Below the pieces are notes generated by a model, which saw only the letters and a list, made by a program, of their open reading frames with translations, was not told where the DNA came from and ran no database searches. Positions 58,277-64,000 of a stretch of DNA of 64,000 bases are shown piece after piece (positions within the stretch are counted from its first letter, which is position 1; every line of letters starts with the position of its first letter). This stretch comes from Caenorhabditis elegans (lineage: Eukaryota; Nematoda; Chromadorea; Rhabditida; Rhabditidae). The DNA lies in contig NC_003284.9 of assembly GCF_000002985.6 (NCBI RefSeq), forward strand, positions 8,494,001 to 8,558,000. The letters run 5' to 3'. The translations under genes and the position numbers were made by a program.

Positions 58277-61200
58277 ATGAATGGCGACACGGAAGTGCTG
58301 ACGCACAACCTTCTGAAGCCAGCTGTAGTCGTCGATAGCTTCAACTTGCACGCAGTGATCAGTGCAACACAACACGGACATGTGGAAAGCGTCGAAGCGG
58401 CGTTGAAACAAGGATTATCACCAAATACCACAGATGATGTAAGTGGTTTGAAAAATGCAACAGTTCAAAACTCAAAATTTACGGCTTCATCAAATTTTCG
58501 TTCTTGATATGACAATAATTCAAAAACAAAGTGTCTGTCATGAATACATTGAAAAAAATTTCGTTCGCTTCACTGAAGAGTTACTAGATTTTAGAAAAAA
58601 AACGTTTTGAGGATAAGATTAAACGTTTTTTCAACAATTATCAAAATTTGTTCATTTTTCAGGACGGGTGTTCACTTCTTCATTGGGCTGCTATCAACAA
58701 TAGACTTGAAGTTGCACGATTGTAAGCTACCTCCTTCCGTTCTTCTAATATGTCAAATTTCAAAAAATTGTAGACTGATCTCATACAACGCAGATGCGAA
58801 CCTTATTGGTGGCGTCTTGGCTTCATCTCCAATTCACTGGGCGGCTAGGAATGGACTCGTTGCCATGTGCGCGGTGCTGGTTAAGGTTTGCTCAAAAAAT
58901 TACGCTAGTTGGCAGATGTCAATTCATGTTTTTGTAGGGAGGAGCTGTTTGCAATGTGCGCGACATTCAGGGATACACGCCAATCCATTTGGCGATACAG
59001 GGAAATCATGTACCGTTGGTCGCTTACTTTTTGCTCAAATTTGAATATGCCAAGGATATTAGTGATAATAGTGGTTAGGCTTTTGGAATTTGTAGTATTA
59101 CAAAAACTCAATTTCTAAAAAAAAACAAAGTTCATTTCAGGAATGACGCCGGCAATGATGTGCGCAAAACGAAGTTTTACCATGTTTCCACTCAGATTAA
59201 TTGTGAGGGCAGGAGCCGACTTATCTCTGAAAGAGCATTTCAGTGGAAATACAGCTCTGCACTTAGCAGCTCAGGATCGTAATTCATCCGCAGTAATGTA
59301 AGTTTTCTTAAAATATACACAAGTGCAAAAGAAATACAATCACATAAAAAACACCCCTAATTTAATTGTTTTAAAGAAAAATTTTGAGCGTCAAAAAATG
59401 TAGTTAACGTCTAATTTCAACAAGTTTTGCGAAAACTATTAAACACTTTCAATGAAGATGTTTTTTTTAATTATTCAAAAAGGGTATCTATTAAAAAATA
59501 TTGAAAATGTTTTTAAACTAAAATTATCGTCTGAAAAAATCATGGATAGTTGTTATACTTGTTATGCCTAACTGTTTTTCCATGATTCAAAAGTGAAAAT
59601 TTTAACTCCCAACACGAAGGTTAATGTATTTCAAGCTGAGAGTAAAGTAAAATGCAATTAAATGTTCATTTCTAGGGAACTTCTCGAAGGAAACGCTAAT
59701 GTGAACATTCGGAATAAACAATCAGAAACACCACTGGATATGGCTAGGACGATCAAAAGTCCACAAATCCTAGGTAACGCGCTACACTCTAAAGCGACCA
59801 AAATTCAATTGTTCAACTGCAGATTTGATGGAAGACGCTGCTCGTCGCCAGGGAGTCAGTCGAACAAGTTGTTTCCGACGATCTTTCGTGCCGCCAATCA
59901 GCACATACTTTTTCTTCCTGGTCCCAATGTTTGGATTTTTCATGACCTATCTCCTTTTCAAGTACTTGCCATTGATTATTGCCACTTTCTCCACACTGAT
60001 CTCCTGCATCTTTCTTATGGTTCTTATTCGGTTTGACTATCATGATCCTACTTACAAGCTGCTTCCTTATGGAGTTACAATTGCAGAAGCCATCTTAATG
60101 GTCTTATCGTGGTAGGTATTCAAGTTTGAAAATCTTGCCGTTACACTCTTCACTTTTAATTTCACTTTTGTCGTCAAACAAAAGCCAAAGGATAAAACGG
60201 ACCAGATAACGAACAGGTGCCGTTGGAAAGAGAAAGGAAGGGCAGATTGATATCTCGAGTAAACTAGACGGGTTTATAATGCCATACGTATGATTTTATC
60301 TCAATCCACGTAAAAAAATTATTTTCGAAAAGTCGATCGTGGGGAAATAGACTTCAAAAATAAAAATTTAAGAATTTTCTAGAACGCAAAAAAGTTTGCT
60401 CAAATTATTTACAAAAATACTTTGAAATGACTATTTGAAATTCTTCAGGTCAGCATATGCTCATTGGTACGTGCCATGGTGGGCTCAAATGCTCTTTGTT
60501 CTTTCTGTTCTTGCTCTTGCATTCACATTGTTCAGGTGAGAAACAGTATTGTGGCACTTGAATAACATAGTGAATAATTTTAGAATAGGGACACTGGATC
60601 CGGGGGTCGTAAGAGCTGCCAAGAACTGTCATCAGCTATTTGTGAATGAAGCTGAAGCGGGTATCCAACATCAGCAAAAATACTGCTTCACTTGCTTCAT
60701 TCGCAAAATGGATCATACAAAGCACTGCGCCGTTTGCGGATTGTAAGTTTTTCATTTCTTTGTATACAAAAATAAACTTTATAAATTTGAGTTGCGTGAA
60801 CAATTTTGATCATCATTGCCCATGGCTGAACAGTTGTGTGACTCGCCGAAACATGAGGGAATTCATCATGTTTGTCATTTCGGTGTCAGTGTCATCAGCA
60901 ATTTACTGCATGGCTACAAGTCATTATGCGCTGCTCCAAATTGAAGATCATGGTTTGGGTGAGTCGTTTTTACAGTACCTCTAACTAGTAAGAGGTTAAT
61001 CTGAGAGGTTGACCACTAAGAGGTTAATCGGATTAAGAAAAAAAAATTCAATAAATGCGACTTGGGAAACTCCCCAAACATGTTTTTTATGTCATGGGAA
61101 ATTGGTTGTAAAACTAAACTGGTAAAATGTTAACTGCGACTAACTATGCATACATTCCTTACTCAGGAGTTTATCCGAAAAATATATGAATATTTATTTT

Positions 61201-61895
61201 TACAGAAGAATTCCTGGAAACTGACGCGTTCTTGATGATCACCATCATTCTCTCGGCGATGCACGCACTCATGCTTGCCGTGCTGTTCTGTGTTCAAATG
61301 AACCAGGTAAATATTTCATGAATCAGGCAAATATTTTTCCTATTAGTATTGTATGCAATACTATTTTTGATAGTTTAAATTTAGTTCGAGATTACCTATT
61401 TTCAAATGAAACAGCTATTGTGTTAGGTGACGATTTAAAAAAAGTTGTTAAAAATAAATTAATTATTGACGTTTTTTTTGTTAATTGGTTGTTAGGAGTT
61501 TTATTATACATAGAAGACAATTGAACTGCAAATAATGAAAATCTTTGAAATTGGCATTTCCAACAAAATTAGGATTGCTAGAGACTTGAACACAAATTTT
61601 CGTGGACACATTTAAATGCGTTATTGATAGCAACAGCCACATTACTAATAGAGAACATTCGGTAATTCAATTTTAGAAATTATTCATTCTTGTTACAAAA
61701 AATTAAATACAATAATTATTATAGATCTCGCAAGGAGTGACGACCAACGATCGTATCAAAGCTCGCCGAGCTGGTCATGCCCATTCTCACTCCGGCTCCA
61801 CTGACTACAATGTTATTCATCACAAGCCAAGCATCTCGAAACGGTGTCATAATCTTCTGGAATTCTTTTCCTCTAACGGCGATCCAAACTGGTGA
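58277..61895 (+). CDS. dhhc-14: ankyrin-repeat DHHC protein S-acyltransferase (HIP14 type)
   Basis: Twelve exons: 58277-58438, 58663-58721, 58774-58885, 58938-59073, 59141-59297, 59676-59773, 59823-60111, 60449-60535, 60584-60742, 60792-60958, 61206-61306 and 61725-61895 (1698 nt, 565 residues). About seven ankyrin repeats (residues 20-255) show TPxHxA-like signatures: LLHWAAINNRLEVARLL, SPIHWAARNG, YTPIHLAIQGNHVPLVA, NTALHLAAQDRN. Several TM segments follow (FFFLVPMFGFFMTYLLF onward). The Cys-rich domain CFTCFIRKMDHTKHCAVCGF leads into CVNNFDHHCPW with DHHC at about 426-429. Two more TM spans and a His-rich tail (HAHSHS) end it. It transfers palmitate to cysteines of membrane-associated proteins, probably at the Golgi or plasma membrane. 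The symbol rests on recalled gene order (next to utx-1) and domain layout. The intron before exon 10 ends in the weak acceptor TTTGAG, required to keep the DHHC frame. Confidence 0.9.
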
Positions 61896-63179
61896 AAATA
61901 CAAATTCGGATTTTATCTTCATCGGACCTGAAAAACTTGCCCTGCTCCCCGGATTTTTCAAACTTGAGAATCAAAACTTTTCTATGGCATAACAAATCTA
62001 TCAATAAAAAACAAAATACTTGTAAATGTGAATCAGAAACCTAAATTTAAATTTCATCCCCGCCCATTCCCCCATTCACAATCTACTCTTTTTCATTTTC
62101 TTTCAGTTTTACATGAGATACTTCACTTGTATAATTTGGTTGTGAAAAGATTTTAAATGCTCTCTATCTCCCTTTTTCCCTCTTTCATTTCCTTTTTTGT
62201 TAAACTTTTTGTACATTCCGGTTAGAATCAAGTGCTTGGAGATATTTGAAGTTTTCCATCAGTTTTCTTACTTTGCTCTTCTCTCTTGCGTATTTCCGAG
62301 ATCTCTTTTTCTTTACTGTTTTCCTAGATGTAAATAAATTTTCTTGAAATTAAACAAGAACTCAGTTTGTGTTGTCCAAAATCTTGGATTGTAACTTTTT
62401 TTTCCAGCGGTCTTCCTGTTGTTAATCTCAAAAAGCTCAGGTTTTAAAGTAATAACTTCTACAACAAGATCCACAATAATGTACTGGTTGCTCTCAAACA
62501 AAGTGGATCAAAAACTTAATGTGAAAAAGACATTTCAAAAAACTATAAAGATACCAAAGTTCTATTACTATTGGCAATATTGTTCAAGATTTGTGTTAGT
62601 TTTTTATTTACATATTTTTGAAGAATAAAGCAGAGTAGCTTGACAATATTCTTAGCATGGAATTTTTCATAACTCATGTTCTCTCGATTTTACAAATTTC
62701 TGAATGAGATTCAGTTCCACTTTGTGCGGTATTGCGAAATCTGCATATATTCACCCTTTCCACAAATTGCCCCCTGACGACCCCAATCCATACTTGCGCA
62801 CACCATCGACCCACTCCTTGTCCGCCCAAGCGTTTCTAACCGTCTGCGCGTCCGTATACCGAGCACTACCTCTCCATTTCCCCCTCCACCATTCGCCAAA
62901 CAGGCACAGTAGAGACGGGCTGCGAACGCACGGCAATGGCAACGATACTCCGTTTCTAACGTTGATCTTTGTTTAATAAACCATACTATTTGAATTAAGA
63001 CACAGTATTGACCAGTTCACAGTGCTCTAATTGATTTTTTGTGCTTATTTTCTTTGTCAAAACTTGATTAAGATTTCTCCAAGTTATGTTTCCTACAATT
63101 CTCTTATGTGTATGTATTTTATTATTACTAAATCGCTGCAGTTTTTCCAGATTTGTATAATTCCCAAAAAGTCTTGTGC
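61896..63179. other. 3' UTR of the DHHC gene and utx-1 5' flank
   Basis: Poly(A) signals are present (e.g. AATAAA near 62000). The 62700-62950 segment is markedly less AT-rich and C-rich; its 90-codon plus frame (62704-62976) is unspliced and low complexity, so I read it as promoter-proximal DNA of utx-1. A GTTTTTCCAG acceptor ends at 63150. Confidence 0.5.
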
Positions 63180-63924
63180 ATGAACACCGTATCGCTTCTC
63201 ACACCGCCAATGGACGAATCAGAACCTCTGCCGGAGGAGCGTCATGTAAGGATTACTTGTTTTTAGTGCGCAAAAGTTAAATTTTCTCATTTTTCAGCCT
63301 GGAAACTTTAAAAAATGGCTGGAACTGCCCCTTCTGACAAATTATGAACTGGAAAGGATTCGCACATTAAGCAGGTTGAAAAATTGTCACAAGATTGCAA
63401 TAAAGTAAATATTTTTTTAATTTTCAGTTTATCATTCGACGAGTTTCACGTTCAAAACCCAGCCGATCTCACTTATCAAGTCAGATTGTTCTTTGCAAAA
63501 GCCCGCCAATACCTTGTCAGATATGTGGATGAGATGAAGAGCATTTATAAAACGCACAAGTACAAGACAATCGAACGGCGCATTTTCTACGGATTGGCGA
63601 AACAGTGTCACGTTGTTCTTTTGGCAAATGATTGGACCGGAGCACTGGAGCTTTATCAAGAAGTGTTGAGCCATCATCCTGACCTATTCTCACATGATCC
63701 TTCGATGTACTTCGGGTTAGGTCTTGTCTACTTGCATTTCAAACAGTGGAAACCGTGAGTTTTTGTTTTTTTGTTGTGAATAATCTGAAACAAAATCTTC
63801 TAGTGCAATCGAGGCATTCACAAGACTGCTATATAGTTTTCCAACCGGTATGATCGCATTGCAAGCAAAAGTTCGTCTTGGAGTGTGTTACATGGAACTT
63901 GAAGATTACAACAGATGCATAAAT
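63180..63924 (+). CDS. utx-1: UTX-type histone H3K27 demethylase, N-terminal TPR region (partial)
   Basis: Four exons in the window: 63180-63245, 63298-63374, 63428-63754 and 63804-63924; the gene runs off the right edge. The ATG lies 29 nt after an acceptor. Tetratricopeptide repeats are visible: ALELYQEVLSHHPDLFSHDP, MYFGLGLVYLHFKQWKPAIE, AFTRLLYSFPTGMIALQAK and VRLGVCYMELEDYNRCIN. The phrase (Y)FGLGLVY.HF...AI.AF..LLY and the following RLG.C.... pattern match the UTX/KDM6A TPR region (FLYGLGLVYFHY...AFQEVLY...RLGLMFK). The JmjC catalytic domain would lie beyond the window. Family role: removal of H3K27 methylation within an MLL/COMPASS-like complex. Adjacent, same-strand placement after the ankyrin-DHHC gene agrees with the C. 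elegans order. Confidence 0.88.
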
Positions 63925-64000
63925 GTAAGTATTAAGAAAACGATCTGAAAAAGTTATAAGTTGAGACATAAAAAAAACAAGTTTTAATTGCATTCAATGC

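Noticed and set aside
61318-61524. 68-codon frame inside the last intron of the DHHC gene
   Set aside because: It starts in a duplicate of the exon end and then runs through AT-rich intron sequence; no domain or splice support.
62704-62976. 90-codon plus-strand frame upstream of utx-1
   Set aside because: Pro/His/Ser-rich low complexity, opposite strand equally open, located in promoter position; treated as regulatory DNA.

Overview
This window is nuclear DNA of a nematode of the genus Caenorhabditis, very probably C. elegans chromosome X. The evidence is AT-rich intergenic DNA, very short introns (45-60 bp) with TTTTCAG-type acceptors, acceptors placed a few bases before start codons (typical of spliced-leader trans-splicing), and four recognisable worm genes: flp-5, sdha-1, a dhhc-14-type ankyrin/DHHC palmitoyltransferase, and the 5' end of utx-1. 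Gene models below were built by hand from ORFs, splice consensus and frame continuity. Wherever a total length is given, the exons sum to a multiple of three.

Left part (1-29 kb): a four-transmembrane protein (1.3-4.0 kb, +); two tandem, paralogous, secreted ground-like-domain proteins (6.0-6.9 and 7.3-8.15 kb, +); a long intergenic region (8.2-13.9 kb); a 14-exon gene for a 1147-residue secreted protein with five PAN/apple-like modules and Thr/Lys/Glu-rich linkers (13.9-19.9 kb, +); a small multipass membrane protein (20.2-21.5 kb, -); exon-like hydrophobic debris on both strands (23.6-27.6 kb); and another small four-TM protein (27.9-29.0 kb, +). 29-34 kb holds only weak, unresolved coding signals on the minus strand.

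Middle part (34-49 kb): the FMRFamide-like neuropeptide precursor flp-5 (34.3-36.8 kb, +), then an array of seven near-identical genes for a 101-residue secreted protein with ten cysteines (40.7-48.2 kb). Six of the seven form three head-to-head pairs, each with exactly 391 bp between the two ATGs. Every copy has a first coding exon that is only the ATG. The outermost pairs form a 1220-bp inverted repeat with a 5-kb spacer. A 918-bp non-autonomous LTR retrotransposon (46.06-46.97 kb) sits 11 bp from one arm.

Right part (49-64 kb): sdha-1 (complex II flavoprotein, -), a TesB/ACOT8-like acyl-CoA thioesterase homologue upstream of it on the same strand (with the expected catalytic Asp replaced by His), a 2.5-3.3 kb upstream region, the ankyrin-DHHC palmitoyltransferase (58.3-61.9 kb, +) and the TPR-encoding 5' exons of utx-1 (63.2 kb to the window edge, +). 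Apart from the tandem ground-like pair and the cysteine-rich array, the genes look functionally unrelated. No rRNA, tRNA or CRISPR was recognised.
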